Below are positions 34,518 through 45,632 of a stretch of 64,000 nucleotides of DNA, one piece after another. The notes under the pieces were generated by a model. It did no database searches, was not told the DNA's origin, and saw only the letters and a program-made list of their open reading frames with translations. Source of the DNA: Calvatia gigantea (Eukaryota; Basidiomycota; Agaricomycetes; Agaricales; Lycoperdaceae); NCBI GenBank assembly GCA_025093985.1, contig JACAAK010000013.1:124001-188000 (forward strand), written 5' to 3'. Each line of letters begins with the position of its first letter. Positions within the stretch are counted from its first letter, which is position 1. A program made the translations under genes and the position numbers.

Positions 34518-35409
34518 ATCATGCTGAGATATTCCAAATGGGTTTTATTGAATTTGCATTTTTCCAACTTAAGGTACAGATTATTGTTTTCAAGATTTGG
34601 AGTGCTTCCATGGTAAGTTGGTCCATTTCTTCCTGGGTTTTCATGTAGATGAGGATATCATCTATATAGATTATAATTCCTCCTTTATCAAGCATCTTTC
34701 GAGATATAGTGTCCATCATTTTCTGAAAGATGGTGGGTGTTGTGATTTCTACTATTCTTATTGCACTGCCACACTCATTCCATTCCCATTTACCCTTGTA
34801 CCTGTTTCATACTATTTTAGTCCCAGGATTCTCCAAGTATTGACTCATATACTACCATGCCATACCTATTGGACATTTCATGTAGTTACCCCATCCATTC
34901 AACTGGATGCTCTCTTGTACTTAAGCATACATACAACCAGCTGTATTCAGTATGCTTAACCACCTAGTTCTTTCCCCTTACTTGCCCTCAAGACTTAGCC
35001 TAACCTGCAACCTGAGGTCTTATCAGACTAAGGTCATAACAGTGGGGAAGTTGTACATTCCAAAGAACATTACATTGGGTTTGTAAAGTCTGATGGGAGT
35101 TTTGAATGCAGCTTTCCATTAATTGCCTTCTTGAATTTGGATGTTGTTGTATTTGAGTCAGATGTCCATCTTGGTAAAGAGTTTTGTTCCTTGGAGTTTA
35201 TCCATGATAGTTGTAATTATTGGGATGGGATAAGCATTTTTCTATATGTGTTTGTTCAGATACTAATAGTCTTGGCATGGTCAGAGTTTTCCATCCTTCT
35301 TTCCTATAAAGAAGAAAGAGGACACCATGGGAGATTCAGATTCTCAAATGTATCCTTTTCAGAGGTTTTCAGTGATGAACTTCTTAAGTTCTTTGGTTTC
35401 CAGGGGAGA
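34518..35409 (-). pseudogene. pol: J pol: RT palm and fingers
   Basis: Active site IIIYIDDILIY (about 34660-34690) is intact. Upstream fingers-like remnants are at 35042-35400 (ISESPMVSSFFFIGKK region), with TGA/TAG stops. Split by the G solo LTR at 34738-35041. Confidence 0.82.
34738..35041 (+). repeat. G-family solo LTR (304 bp)
   Basis: TGTTGTGATT...GTCATAACA with GTGGG duplications (34733-34737; 35042-35046). It carries the intact self-primer block ATGCTTAACCA. Confidence 0.93.
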
Positions 35410-35715
35410 TGTTACAACCTCTAAGGGTTGGTACCTCAGGTTGCAACTTAGGCAAGACTTGGGAGCAAAGAGGGAAGAATAACCAAGGTAGTTAAGCATA
35501 CTGAATACAGGGAGTCATATATATGCTTATATACATGAGAGGATATCAGGTTGAACCAATAGAGTAACCATGTGAAATGTCTGATGAATAAGGCATCATA
35601 GTATGTGAGTCAGGTTATGGAGATCACTGGACTATAATAGAGTGAAACAGGTACACAAGGCAGAGGGAATAGAGATAGGTATGGACACAAGGTGAGAGCA
35701 GTGAAATCCACAACA
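35410..35715 (-). repeat. G4 3' LTR
   Basis: 306 bp, TGTTACAACC...CCACAACA in plus orientation, preceded on its own strand by a short PPT (minus GAGGGGTAA, 35716-35724). The self-primer block has one change (ATGCTTAACTA). Confidence 0.92.
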
Positions 35716-35733
35716 TTACCCCTCAGTTAAGCT

Positions 35734-36724
35734 TCATGCCTCAGGAAGCTTGTCAAAATCTCCATGGATGATGGCTGTAGTGAGGGACTTCTTAGTTGCA
35801 CCTATGAGGAACTTTCTATTGTTGGAGCATGTAAAAAGATGGGTAAGTGGCTTCTTCTGTCTTGTCAGGTAGGGACTGGGATTCCTTCAAACAGGAAGTC
35901 AGTGACAGTGGAATTTTCCCAGTAGTTCTTTACTATTATATTTCAATAATGTTGGTCTCATTCTTGGCCAGATAGTACAGTGCAAAATCTTGCAGGTGGC
36001 AGAAAAACCAAAATGATTTGGGGAGAGGTAATGGTTTTTATGAAACAATGGAGTACATTGACTTCTTTCTTGATGGAGACAGTGGTTTCTTTGTCCATTG
36101 GAGTGGCAGCTTGAGGAGATGTGGCAGCAGGTTTGGCTGAGTTGTAAAGTTCTTTGAAAGTCAAGTTTATTCTATTGATGAGGTCTTTGGTGTTAGGGTC
36201 ATCTGGCATGGAGTCACATCCAAGTAGATTAACAGCTATGTCATCCAACTCTAGGAATATTTTGGCTATGTTGAGGCTTTTGAATATCTCTAGAGCTAGG
36301 TCAATCTACTTTGGAGACTGTCAACTCAAGTTTGTTCTACAGGGGTGAGGGGAGATTGGGCAAGTGCATGGAAGATGGAGGGGATATGTTGGCTGGTGGA
36401 GGAGGAAGCATTTTCAAAGCTGGCATACATGTCTGTGAATATAATACAGGCAGTAAAAAGAGTGATCAGGTGGTTGGTGTTTAGTCTTTTGTTCTGGGCA
36501 GTGATTGTTTTTAATTCAGCATTTGTAGTGTCATTGACATCTTTGAGCAACATTTTAAGTAGCCCTTGCACTAGTAAGGGGGTAGTGGCCATGTTGAAAT
36601 GTGTGCCATTTAGTGTAGGTGCTTTATTGTTGCCTGGTTCAGAAAAGGGGACAGAGGAGATTCTGGTGGGGGTGGAGTGGACAAGAGAGGAGATGGCAAC
36701 ACAGTTAGATTGAGAGGCAGGCAT
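35734..36724 (-). pseudogene. G4 ORF3
   Basis: Fourth copy of the third ORF. ATG at 36724 lies 5 nt after the pol stop (36730-36732); one base is lost compared with the 6-nt spacing in the other three copies. The N-terminal 130 codons are open, then a frame shift near 36320, then an open block containing FLPPARFCTVLSGQE. Ends TGA 35734-35736 before the PPT. Function unknown. Confidence 0.75.
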
Positions 36725-36729
36725 ATTTG

Positions 36730-37780
36730 TTAGTTGGTGTGTTTGTTGAGGGTTTTCTTGGATTTTCTGCCCCCTCTTTTATGGGCATTTTCTAGATGCC
36801 TTTTTAGGTAATCTTGTATTGCCTTTCTTGCATTTCCTAGGTTAGACTCTGCTGTCCATGTATCATCCTTGTTGCCATATCCCTTCCAATGTACTAGAAA
36901 CTGATATTTCCATCCTTGCTTTCATTGTCCTTGGATCTCTTCCACTTCATATTCTTCTTTGTTATTGATGACTACTGGTTCAGGTGCCAGGGCATTCCAC
37001 TGACCTGGAAACTTGGCTTTCTGTACTGGTGATAGTAGTTGTTCATTGAAGACATCATGGATGGCCCATCCTTCTAGCAGGGCAAGCTGATGTGCTGCTT
37101 CACCTATCCTTTCTTTGATTTGGAAAGGTCCATACCTTTTTTGACCTAACTTCTTTGACAGTTGATTGGTATGGATATTGGTGTTTTCTAGCCATACTTT
37201 GTCACTGATTTGGTATGTTTTGGAATGGAGCTTGCTGTTGTCATGTTGCTGTTTCATCTTTTCCTAATATAACTGTAGTACTGATAAGGCATTGTCTTAG
37301 ACAGCCTATAACTGTTTTAGGAACTTTGTACTGCTTGGGTTGTTTGTGGTTCCACTGGCTTTTCCTTTCCAGGGGTGTCATCTATAGTTTAGGAAAAATG
37401 GTGTCTCTTGTGTTTCTCCATGTTACTTGTCATTGTACTGGAACTCAGCCATTGGCAGCCATTCCAACCAGTCATCTTGATTATAGTTGCAATATAGTTG
37501 GAGATAGGTTTCCACTTCTTGATTAATTCATTCTGTCTGTCTATCAGTTTGGGGATTTCAAATGGTAGGCCACTAATAATCTCTGGTGATGAGCTCAGTC
37601 ATTCTGTGTTGACTGGAATGACCTATGTCAGGGGTGTTATAGTACTGGTGGAAAATTTCTTCTTGTAGTTTTGAGTCTGGTAGTATGTATGCACTGCTTT
37701 CTTTGTAGATGATTTGGTCATGTTTGATTAGGTTGGAGTCATTTTTGCCTAATTCTGTTGTCACTGCTGTTTCTGTAAGG
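36730..37780 (-). pseudogene. pol: G4 pol: integrase C-terminus and chromodomain
   Basis: Integrase zinc region QQYYNTPDIGHSSQHRM (about 37640), joined by a deletion to the catalytic Glu region (NPQTDRQTE.INQEVE, about 37540). Then YQEKMKQQHDNS-like and KKLGQKRYGPFQIKE parts (about 37250-37120), and a chromodomain with QFLVHWKGYGNKDDTWTAES (about 36890). Several stops. Confidence 0.83.
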
Positions 37781-37924
37781 GGTTATTCCCCACCCTTTCC
37801 ATTTTCAGACTTATCTTCATTTCTTTATTGGATGCCATTGTTCCTCACTCTATTTTCCCTTGTTTTGTGACATACAACAAATACAAATTTAAGCACTATA
37901 TAATACCCTGTATATCAAGCTGTT
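37781..37924. other. Unassigned spacer before E
   Basis: 144 bp, AT-rich, with no coding frame or repeat match recognised in the window. It is the left flank of the E insertion (CTGTT duplication at 37920-37924). Confidence 0.5.
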
Positions 37925-38474
37925 TGTCATGACCCTGCGCACGTTCGCCCGCTCTCACCCGCTTCCCCCGCTCGTAGTCATCAGTTACCTTAGTCCAGCT
38001 GCATTGGGTTGCTCTTCATTCTTTCTGTCAGTCGGTCCGATATCCTGTTTTCTATATTAATCTCTATCCCCTTCAACTTCTCCACTATCGCCTTATAGTT
38101 AAAACTTGATTCCAGTGTCTTGTTAGGCGGCCGCCCTCGGCGGCCGTCCATTCTTCGTTCACCATTACTTTCGTACTTCCCGCTTTTCAGACTAGTATAT
38201 AAACCTAGTCCCCACACTTGTAAATCCTTAGTCTGATTATCGACCACGATTACGCCCTCTGATTCTGTTCCTCTCTGTCTCTGTTCCTCCGACCCTCTGA
38301 CCCCACTCCCTCCTGAAATACGGACTTCGACAACAGCAGGAAGGTGCAACACATACGTTGAAGCCGCTGAGTCCAAATCTCATACTCGTCTGAATTCACC
38401 CGCTCCGTACGTTCTCATCCAACGTCACCTGGCGGCTAACCTCGGCCGATATCCCGCGTAACCCGATCGTAACA
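37925..38474 (+). repeat. E 5' LTR
   Basis: 550 bp, TGTCATGACC...GATCGTAACA. TATA box TATATAAA at 38196-38203. Predicted transcript start and self-primer AGTCTGATTAT at 38230-38240, 34 bp downstream. Confidence 0.96.
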
Positions 38475-38476
38475 GT

Positions 38477-38487
38477 ATAATCAGACT
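38477..38487 (+). promoter_or_regulatory. E primer-binding site (self-primed type)
   Basis: ATAATCAGACT, 2 nt after the LTR, exact 11-nt reverse complement of the LTR block at 38230-38240; pairing does not extend on either side. Confidence 0.82.
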
Positions 38488-38529
38488 CCACTCCTCTGTC
38501 GTTCCTTTGTCCCCTCACCACTGATTACT

Positions 38530-39930
38530 ATGCCTACCATGACCACCAGGTCACAAACCGCTTCCAAAGCCCGGAAGGTTTCTGTTGCCAGAAGCTGGAA
38601 GGCCACCACACCACTTTCCTATGTCACCCCTCAACGCAAAGCTTCTCCTGTAGTAGCACTCCAAAGAACCCCCGTCGAAGAGGTCTTGCAGGAAGGGCCC
38701 GATCCCGAATCATGAAAATGAGGAGGACTGGTTACCCGACCAAGGTGAGAACCAAAATCAGGACCCTTTCGACGAGGGACCCCCAGATCCTGGTGATGGT
38801 GATGATGGTGGTGACGATGGTGAAGCCCCTCCTGACAGTAACGCCGGTGATGGCGGTGCCCCAAATCCACAACGCTGAGGATTGACAATGGCGGATGCCA
38901 TTGCACTTTTGGCCGACAAGTTAGACGATCGGGCCCGTTCTCAGCCACCCCAAGTACCCTGAACCCCCCGCACCAAGGCCCGTGAACCTAACACGTTCAG
39001 CGGTGCTAACCCCAAGGAACTCCATCAGTTCCTGTTCCAATGTCGGCTCTACTTTCGCTCCAACCCCTCGCTCTTCCCGACTGACAATAATAAGGTGAAC
39101 TTCGCACTCACCTACTTGACTGATACTGCTCTCCGATGGTTTGAAACAGCTATCGACCAAGAGGAGACTCTTGGCACTGTCCACCCGTGGACCTCCGACT
39201 GGGACCTTTTCGTCCTAGAGCTGAAAACCAATTTCAGGATTGCAGACCCACACGGCGAATCCGCCTGAGCTCCTAGACAACCTTCAGATGAAACACTCCG
39301 ACAAAATCACCAACTACAACGTCGAGTTCATGTGGCTGTCGTCACAGCTCAATTGGAATGACAAGGTGCTCTGCCACCAATACTACAAAGGGCTCCCAGA
39401 TTGTCTCCAGGACTCCCTGTCCAGTCGCCCCACTGGTAAGCCCACCACCTTTGTCCTAATGCGGGAGATTACTCTCCTCTTCGATAACCGTTATTGGGAG
39501 TGTCAGTGTGAAAAGACTTGGGCAAAGTCGGCCGCCAAAACAGCGTCCGCTTCTATCAGCAGGAGGCCTGGCCAGAACCCAGTCCTCTTTCACCAACAAC
39601 ACCTACAACACCAGCAGCACCAGCAGCAAGCCCAACAACACCAGCAACAAGGGCAACAACTCCAAACCCCCGACATCCACTGCTACCCCCTCTTCTGCCT
39701 CGAAGTCCACTTCGTCGGTGAAGCCTGATTTGACCGACAAGCTTGGCAAGGATGGCAAGCTGACCACCGATGAGCGCAAACGGCGCTTGGACAACAACCT
39801 CTGTCTGTTCTGCAGAAACGCAGGACACAAGGTGAGTGAGTGCAGGAAGAAAGCTGCCTCGGCCGTGAAGGCTGTGGCCCGACTCGCTGAGGCGGTCGAT
39901 AGGAACTCTGATAAGAGTTCGGGAAACTAA
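38530..39930 (+). pseudogene. gag: E gag, frameshifted
   Basis: The start MPTMTTRSQTASKARK is at 38530. It is followed by an acidic Gly/Asp-rich segment (DPGDGDDGGDDGEAPPD, about 38780) and a capsid domain (EPNTFSGANPKELHQFLFQC, about 38985, to YYKGLPDCLQDSLSSRP, about 39390). A Ser/Asn/Thr-rich linker and one CCHC knuckle follow, CLFCRNAGHKVSEC (about 39800-39845). It ends TAA 39928-39930 inside a frameshift signal. The coding sequence changes frame several times by small indels and has a few stops, so this copy is not functional as read. Confidence 0.88.
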
Positions 39931-39968
39931 GTAGCAGTCCTCAAGACTCTGCACTAGCTGAGGACTGC
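39921..39968 (+). promoter_or_regulatory. E gag-pol -1 frameshift signal
   Basis: Canonical slippery heptamer G GGA AAC (39921-39927) in the gag frame, immediately followed by the gag stop TAA. A perfect 10-bp stem GCAGTCCTCA / TGAGGACTGC (39934-39943 and 39959-39968, 15-nt loop) starts after a 6-nt spacer. Pol is open in the -1 frame from here into protease. The D copy keeps the layout with a compensating base-pair change. Confidence 0.82.
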
Positions 39969-42900
39969 GTTGTACTCACTTGTGCCACAGAGTGTTTCCG
40001 ACTCAACGCGTCCGCTCTTTCTGATCCCAACTCCTTTCAACTATCTATCTCCTCCTCGCTCATCCGCTCCCCCTCCAATACCCATTTCAAGGCCCTCATT
40101 GATAGTGGCTCTACACACTGCTTCGTGGATATTGACTTTATCCGCTCTCATGACCTCCCGACCTCGCCCATTCCTCCTGTTGAGCTCTGTCTTTTCAACA
40201 GTTCTTCTAGTGCCTTTATTACTGAACTTGTGAAAATCCCTGTCACCTTTGGCTGTGGTGAATCTATGACTCTGGACTTCTTCGTCACTCAACTCGACTC
40301 TTCTTGCTCCGTGGTTCTGGGATACAACTGGCTCACCCGCTACAATCCGTTGATTGACTGGGCCTTGGGCAGTATTACTTTCTGACCACCACAGCTCGAA
40401 ATTCCTGTCACTCCTCCCTGTGTTGCGACTGCCACTGCTGCATCCACACATTCCTCGGTGCCCATTTCGGCCGCACCTGCTCCCATAGATCCACAGTCCT
40501 CTCTGCCCTCTGGCTCCACGCGTCCCCACATTTCCCTGGTGAACGCTGTTGCATTCCTGCGCGCCACGCAGCATTCCTGGTTCAGTTCAATTCAGTCTTA
40601 ACCTCAACAACCCATCGATGTCAGCTGCTTTGGCCTGCCATCAATGAGGAACCCGATGATTGGTCTAACATCCCCGAAGCATATCGCGAGTTTGCCGACG
40701 TTTTCAGTAAAGCAAAGGCCGACATACTTGCCGAACATAGACCCTATGAACCTCCAAATCAATCTGGAAGAAGGTGGCCAACCTCCCATTGGTACCATCT
40801 ACTCTCTGTCCCGGACTGAACTGGAGGCCCTCCGTGAATTCATAGAGGAAAACCTTGCCATTGGCTTCATCCGCCCTTCCAACTCCCCTCATGGAGCTCC
40901 AGTCCTTTTTGTCAAGAAGAAGGATGGCTCCCTCTGACTCTGTGTCGACTTCCGAGGTCTCAACCATATCACGAAGAAGGATCGCTATCCTCTTCCGCTC
41001 ATATCTGACCTACTCAACTCTCCACACAAAGCCCGCATTTACACCAAGATCGACCTCCGCCACTGCTTACCATCTCATTCGCATTGCGGCTGGTGACAAA
41101 TGGAAGACGGCCTTTCGGACCCGCTACAGCTCATTCGAATGGCTTGTTATGCCCTTTGGCCTCACTAACACACCTGCTGCTTTCCAGTGGTTCATGAACG
41201 ACATCTTCAAGGATCTCCTAGATGTTTGCGTTATGGTCTATCTTGACGATATCCTCATCTACTCTGACAACCTCAGCAACCACTGCAAGCAGGTTAAAGA
41301 TGTATTAAAGCAGCTCCACAAACATGGCCTCTATGCCCGTGCGGATAAGTGTGAGTTCGAATCCGATACCTGTTGAATACCTTGGATACGTCCTCTCCCC
41401 CAAAAGTCTCAGAATGTCTGAGGAAAAGGTCAAGATCATCCAGGACTGGCCCGAACTGAAGAAGGTCAAGGACATACAGTCTTTCCTTGGCTTCACCAAC
41501 TTCTACCGTCGCTTCATCTACAACTACTCTGACATTGTCGTCCCACTGACCCGCCTCACCCGAAAGGGCATGGTGTGGAAGTTCGGCGATGACTGTCGAG
41601 AAGCTTTCAGATCATTGAAGGACGCCTTTATCTCAGCACCTGTCCTCACTCACTGGATACCCGATGCTCAGATTATTGTCGAGACAGATGCATCTGACTA
41701 CGCGCTAGCAGCCATCCTCTCCATCATTACCGAGGATGGTAAAGTTCACCCCATGGCATTCCACTCCCTGCACCTTCAGTCCGGCCAAGCTGAATTATGA
41801 TACCCACGACAAGGAACTCCTGGCTATATTTGAAGCTTTCAGGATTTGGCGGCACTACTTTGAAGGTGCCCCTCTTGCGATCGATGTTGTTACTGATCAC
41901 AAGAATCTAGAATACTTCTGTACCACGAAAATCCTCACCCGCCAACAAGCCCGCTGGTCCGAGTTCCTCTCCCAGTTCAACCTCATGATTCGCTTTCACC
42001 CTGGCCAACTGGGGACAAAACCCGATGCTCTTACTAGACGATGGGACGTCTACCCTAAAGGGGGGAATAATGACTACGCTACGGTCAATCCTCACAACTT
42101 CAGACCCGTCTTTACTCATGAACAGCTTTCAGCCTCTGTCCTGCGCTACATACCTATATGCCCCTTCCCTTCACGCAGCCACGATCATTGACCTTGATCA
42201 ACTCCACTCTGATATCCTCTCAGCTCTCCCGCTTGACCCATCCACAGCCGCTCACATAGCTAAACCAGAAGGACGATGGTCTGTCGACTCGGCTGGTTTT
42301 CTCTGCCTTGATAACAGGATCTACGTCCCTGATGCTAACAAGTTACGACTTCGAGTCTTACAGTACAAACATGATCACATCCTCTCTGGCCACTTTGGTC
42401 AGAACAAGACTCTCGAACTTGTCCGCAGAGACTACACTTGGCCTGACATCCGGTTGGCTGTCAAGGACTTCTGTAAGTCATGCGTCACTTGTATGCGATC
42501 TAAACCACAGCGCCACAGGCCATACGGACTTCTCAAGCAACTCCCCATCCCTGAATGACCCTGGAACTCTATCTCTATGGACTTCATTGAGAAGTTCCCT
42601 ACCTCCTCCGAGTTCGATACTATCCTCGTTATCGTCGACAGACTCACCAAACAATCCCTGTTCATTCCTACCCATGACACGATCACATCGGCCGAGTTGG
42701 CCTGACTATTCGTCATTCATGTATTCTCGAAGCACAGTGTTCCCAAACACGTCACTGTCCGATCACGGTTCTGAGTTCGTCTCGCACTTCTTCCGGTCGC
42801 TTGGAAAAGCACTGGACATGAAGTTGTATTTCACTTCGGGTTACCACCTGGAAGGCAATGGACAGACTGAACGGACCAACCAGACCCTCGAGCAATACAT

Positions 42901-43658
42901 TTGTGTCTACTGCAATTATCAGCAGGACAACTGGGCAGAATTACTTCTACTAGCTGAGTTCACTTACAACAACGCTCCTAGTGCCACGACTGGTGTTTCC
43001 CCATTCTTCGCTAACAAGGGTTATCACCCGAACATCACAGTATACCCCAAGAGAGATTTAGCTTCTAGACGGGCCCGACAATTTGTTGTCAACCTCGACG
43101 AACTCCACGACGTGCTAAAGGCTGAGATCAAGCTTGCTCAAGGACGTTATCAGACATCTGCTGACGCTCGCCGACTTCCTTCGCCCGACTTCACTATCGG
43201 TCAGAAAGTCTTTGTCAAGGCCAAGTTCTTCCGCATGACTCAGCCATCCAAAAAGCTCTCTGAGAAGTATCTCAGTCCTTACGAGATTATAGCACAACCC
43301 GGTTCCGTTTCATTCACTCTCAGACTCCCTGACTCACTTTGTGCTGTTCACCCAGTGTTCCATGTCTCTATGCTAGAACCTGCCACACCCAACACCTTCG
43401 ACGGCCGCTCTGAGCTGCCTCCCCCGCCTGTTGCAGGTTGAAGGTGAACCGGAGTACGAAATTGCTCACGTCGTTGACTTGAAAATCGACCGCCGTCGAG
43501 CTTGCAAGCTTTTGTACAAAGTTATCTGGTTAGGTTATGAAGACACTGAAGAAGAGTCTTCCTGGTTACCTGCTACTGAGCTAGCACATGCGGCTGAACT
43601 TCTTGCAGACTTTCATTCCTCTTATCCTTCTAAGCCTGGACCTTTGAACCCTCTATGA
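39928..43658 (+). pseudogene. pol: E pol: protease, RT, RNase H, integrase, chromodomain-like end
   Basis: Read in the -1 frame after the gag stop. Protease [10 protein letters not shown] (about 40098) and [17 protein letters not shown] (about 40312-40360). [18 protein letters not shown] (about 40886), [13 protein letters not shown] (about 41150) and active site [11 protein letters not shown] (about 41237). RNase H: IIVETDASDYALAA (about 41675) to THDKELLAIFEAFRIW. Integrase: zinc region HDHILSGHFGQNKT (about 42372), first Asp in MDFIEKFP (about 42578), SDHGSEF (about 42760) and EGNGQTERTNQTLEQY (about 42852). It ends in a chromodomain-like module (YEIAHVVDLKIDRR, YKVIWLGYEDTEEESSWLP, about 43455-43575) and TGA at 43656. 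Single-base indels near 41055, 41372, 41790, 42150, 42740 and 43430, and TGAs near 40383 and 40937, break it. Confidence 0.92.
42052..42070 (+). promoter_or_regulatory. E central polypurine tract candidate
   Basis: ACCCTAAAGGGGGGAATAA lies between RNase H and integrase. It closely resembles the family's 3' PPT with its flank (CCCTAAGGGGGGAATAC in D; G run in E at 45075-45080). D has the same internal tract (minus, 52860-52878). Confidence 0.55.
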
Positions 43659-43780
43659 TTTTTTTTTCCTTACTTAAATTTCTTTCACACTTCATTCACA
43701 CAGACAAATCAGTTTATTGCACATTATCAACTATCAACAATTATGTAATGTCCAAAATATGAGGAGAAGATGGCCACGGA
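43659..43780. other. Intergenic stretch between E pol stop and antisense gene stop
   Basis: About 120 bp, beginning with a T run after the pol stop. The pol and antisense genes converge here. No further feature seen. Confidence 0.5.
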
Positions 43781-44932
43781 TCACTGGGCAGTTTCACCCG
43801 ACTCAGCCGCTTCCTCCACTTCTTCCTCCTTTTCCTCTTCACTCTTGTTTCCATTGTCTTCCTCCATCTCCATTACTACCTCCATTTCCTCCTGGGTTTC
43901 ACCCGGTGCGTGGGCCTCCTCATTGTCATCCTCGTTGTCATCATCATTGTCAGCCAGCCCCAGGGCATCCATCACCTGCTGAACCATCAGTCCAATGCTG
44001 CACTGATACCCGCCGTTCTTGATGACTGCGGCCTCAACATTCCTCCCGAGCTCATTCGCCCGCTCCAGCCGTAGCAACTGCTCCTCTCCAACCTCAATCA
44101 GCCTATCCGTCCTCACCCCCTGATCCTCCATAATGGATGCGATCTGCTCCAGGATATTGTTTTGGCGAGTAAGGAGAGCCACGAGTTGATCATTGCTGAC
44201 CCAAGGTACTTGAGTGGCGACAGTGATCGGCTGACGACGGGCAGGTGGAAGGCGACAAGCCTTCTTCAACAGCGAACATTCGAGGCACTTGGTGACCTCG
44301 TGACTAGAACGGCCATTAGCACAATCACTGGGAAGCTAAGTGCCACTTACCTTGACATCGACTCCCTGATTGTGCAAGGATCGCCGTTGTCGAGACATCG
44401 CTCGCACTTATTATGGCCACCCATCTTGACCTTCTTTCCATCGACTGCAGGTGGCTCATCCTCACCCGATTCCCTCCAGTCTGGGTCTGGCTTGCCCCCG
44501 AAATCTGACTCTTCATCAACGCATCTCCTTTTCAACGATGGCGGCACCTTCCCAACCCACTCCTTCGTGATCCTCTGTTGACGTCACTTCTCGGCCATTA
44601 TCTTCTTATCCGCTTCATCAGCGGCCTTACGCTTTCCTTCACATCTGCTCGCCCGTGCCAACTCCTCACGTTGCTCCTCCTCCCGCGCCGCTCGTTCCTC
44701 GCGTTCCTTCCTCTCCCGCTCCTCTTGCTCCTCTTGCTCCTTCTTTTCCCATGCTTCTCGTTCCACCCAGTTCTTACCTCTCTCGCTCCTCGTTCTCCTC
44801 CAATTCGTGCAGCTTGTGTTCGGCCTGCCGTTCCGCCTCCTTCTGCCTTTCCAGTTCAAGTTGCTTGCATTCACACATGGCCTCTAACTCGGCCCGTTTC
44901 TCCGCGGCAGTTTTCTTGGTAGGGCTGGACAT
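43781..44932 (-). pseudogene. E antisense gene: coiled-coil / Zn2Cys6 / acidic protein
   Basis: Encoded opposite to pol, between pol and the 3' LTR. ATG at 44932 has A at -3. Residues ~1-115 are Lys/Glu/Arg-rich and predicted coiled coil (one +1 frame change near 44780 and a TGA at 44582-44584). A basic SLKRR patch follows, then CERCLDNGDPC at about 44373-44405. An intron (44304-44350) separates it from CLECSLLKKAC in exon 2, giving C-x2-C-x6-C-x13-C-x2-C-x6-C, the fungal binuclear zinc cluster pattern. After it come a helical segment (LTRQNNILEQIASIMEDQ) and a strongly acidic tail with a stop at 43781. This resembles the layout of a fungal transcription factor. A D homologue lies at 49994-51159. 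DNA binding is inferred, not shown. Confidence 0.78.
44304..44350 (-). other. Spliceosomal intron in E antisense gene (47 bp)
   Basis: Minus strand: GTAAGT at the 5' end, GTGCTAATG branch-like sequence ~13 nt before the 3' end, and TAG at the 3' end. Removing it joins the two Cys triads in frame. The D gene has a 48-bp intron at the same place. Confidence 0.78.
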
Positions 44933-45047
44933 GGTAGTGGTCGAGGTGGTGGTGGTTAGAGAAGAGAATGGGACCAGTAAAATTTCCAAGGTGACGAAAT
45001 TTACATGCACCATCAAAAGTCTAATTGGAGATTCCCACGGTCCGATT

Positions 45048-45084
45048 TCACGGCCTCGAGGGCTCGGCCCTAATGGGGGGATAC
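45048..45084 (+). promoter_or_regulatory. E 3' polypurine tract with conserved hairpin block
   Basis: GGGGGG at 45075-45080 lies 4 nt before the 3' LTR. Just upstream is GGCCTCGAGGGCTCGGCCC (45052-45070), containing the GGGC/GCCC inverted repeat, also conserved next to the D PPT (49869-49888, minus). Confidence 0.7.
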
Positions 45085-45632
45085 TGTCATGACCCACACA
45101 CGTTCGCCCGCTCTCACCCGCTTCCCCCGCTCATAGTCATCGTTACCTTAGTCTGGCTGCATTGGGTTGCTCTTCATTCTTTCTGTCAGTCGGTCCGATA
45201 TCCTGTTTTCTATATTAATCTCTATCCCCTTCAACTTCTCCACTATCGCCTTATAGTTAAAACTTGATTCCGGTGTCTTGTTAGGCGGCCACCCTCGGCA
45301 GCTGTCCATTCTTCATTCACCATTACTTTCGTACTTCCTGCTTTTCAGACTAGTATATAAACCTAGTCCCCACACTTGTAAATCCTTAGTCTGATTATCG
45401 ACCACGATTACGCCCTCTGATTCTGTTCCTCTCTGTCTCTGTTCCTCCGACCCTCTGACCCCACTCCCTCCTGAAATACGGACTTCGACAACAGCAGGAA
45501 GGCGCAACACATACGTTGAAGCCGCTGAGTCCAAATCTCATACTCGTCTGAATTCACCCGCTCCGTACGTTCTCACCCAACGTCACCTGGTGGCTAACCT
45601 CGGCCAATATCCCGCGTAACCCGATCGTAACA
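45085..45632 (+). repeat. E 3' LTR
   Basis: 548 bp, partner of 37925-38474 with a small number of differences (for example in the first 20 bp and near 45290). The primer block AGTCTGATTAT is intact. Confidence 0.96.

Larger units (their letters stand above)
32626..35409 (-). mobile_element. J: fragment of another Ty3/gypsy element
   Basis: RT to integrase N-terminus on the minus strand, related to H but distinct in sequence. It is bounded by the H2 LTR on the left and the G4 LTR on the right and holds an H' solo LTR and a G solo LTR. No LTR of its own is visible. Confidence 0.85.
35410..37780 (-). mobile_element. G4: 3' half of a G-family element
   Basis: Minus strand: integrase remnants, chromodomain, ORF3, PPT, 3' LTR. 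The 5' half, gag to RNase H, is absent, and most of the integrase core is deleted (near 37560). The right boundary, about 37780, is where G similarity ends. Confidence 0.85.
37925..45632 (+). mobile_element. E: structurally complete Ty3/gypsy element with antisense gene
   Basis: 7708 bp between CTGTT duplications (37920-37924; 45633-45637). Order: 5' LTR, PBS, gag, frameshift signal, protease, RT, RNase H, central PPT, integrase, chromodomain-like end, antisense Zn2Cys6 gene (43781-44932), PPT, 3' LTR. CpG-rich, unlike most neighbours, and its two LTRs are very similar, so it is the youngest element here. It still has many single-base frameshifts. Confidence 0.96.

Noticed and set aside
44774..44784. 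GTAAGA near the coiled coil of the E antisense gene as a second intron
   Set aside because: The sequence after it still encodes coiled coil in a shifted frame and no convincing 3' site is seen; a frameshift is simpler.
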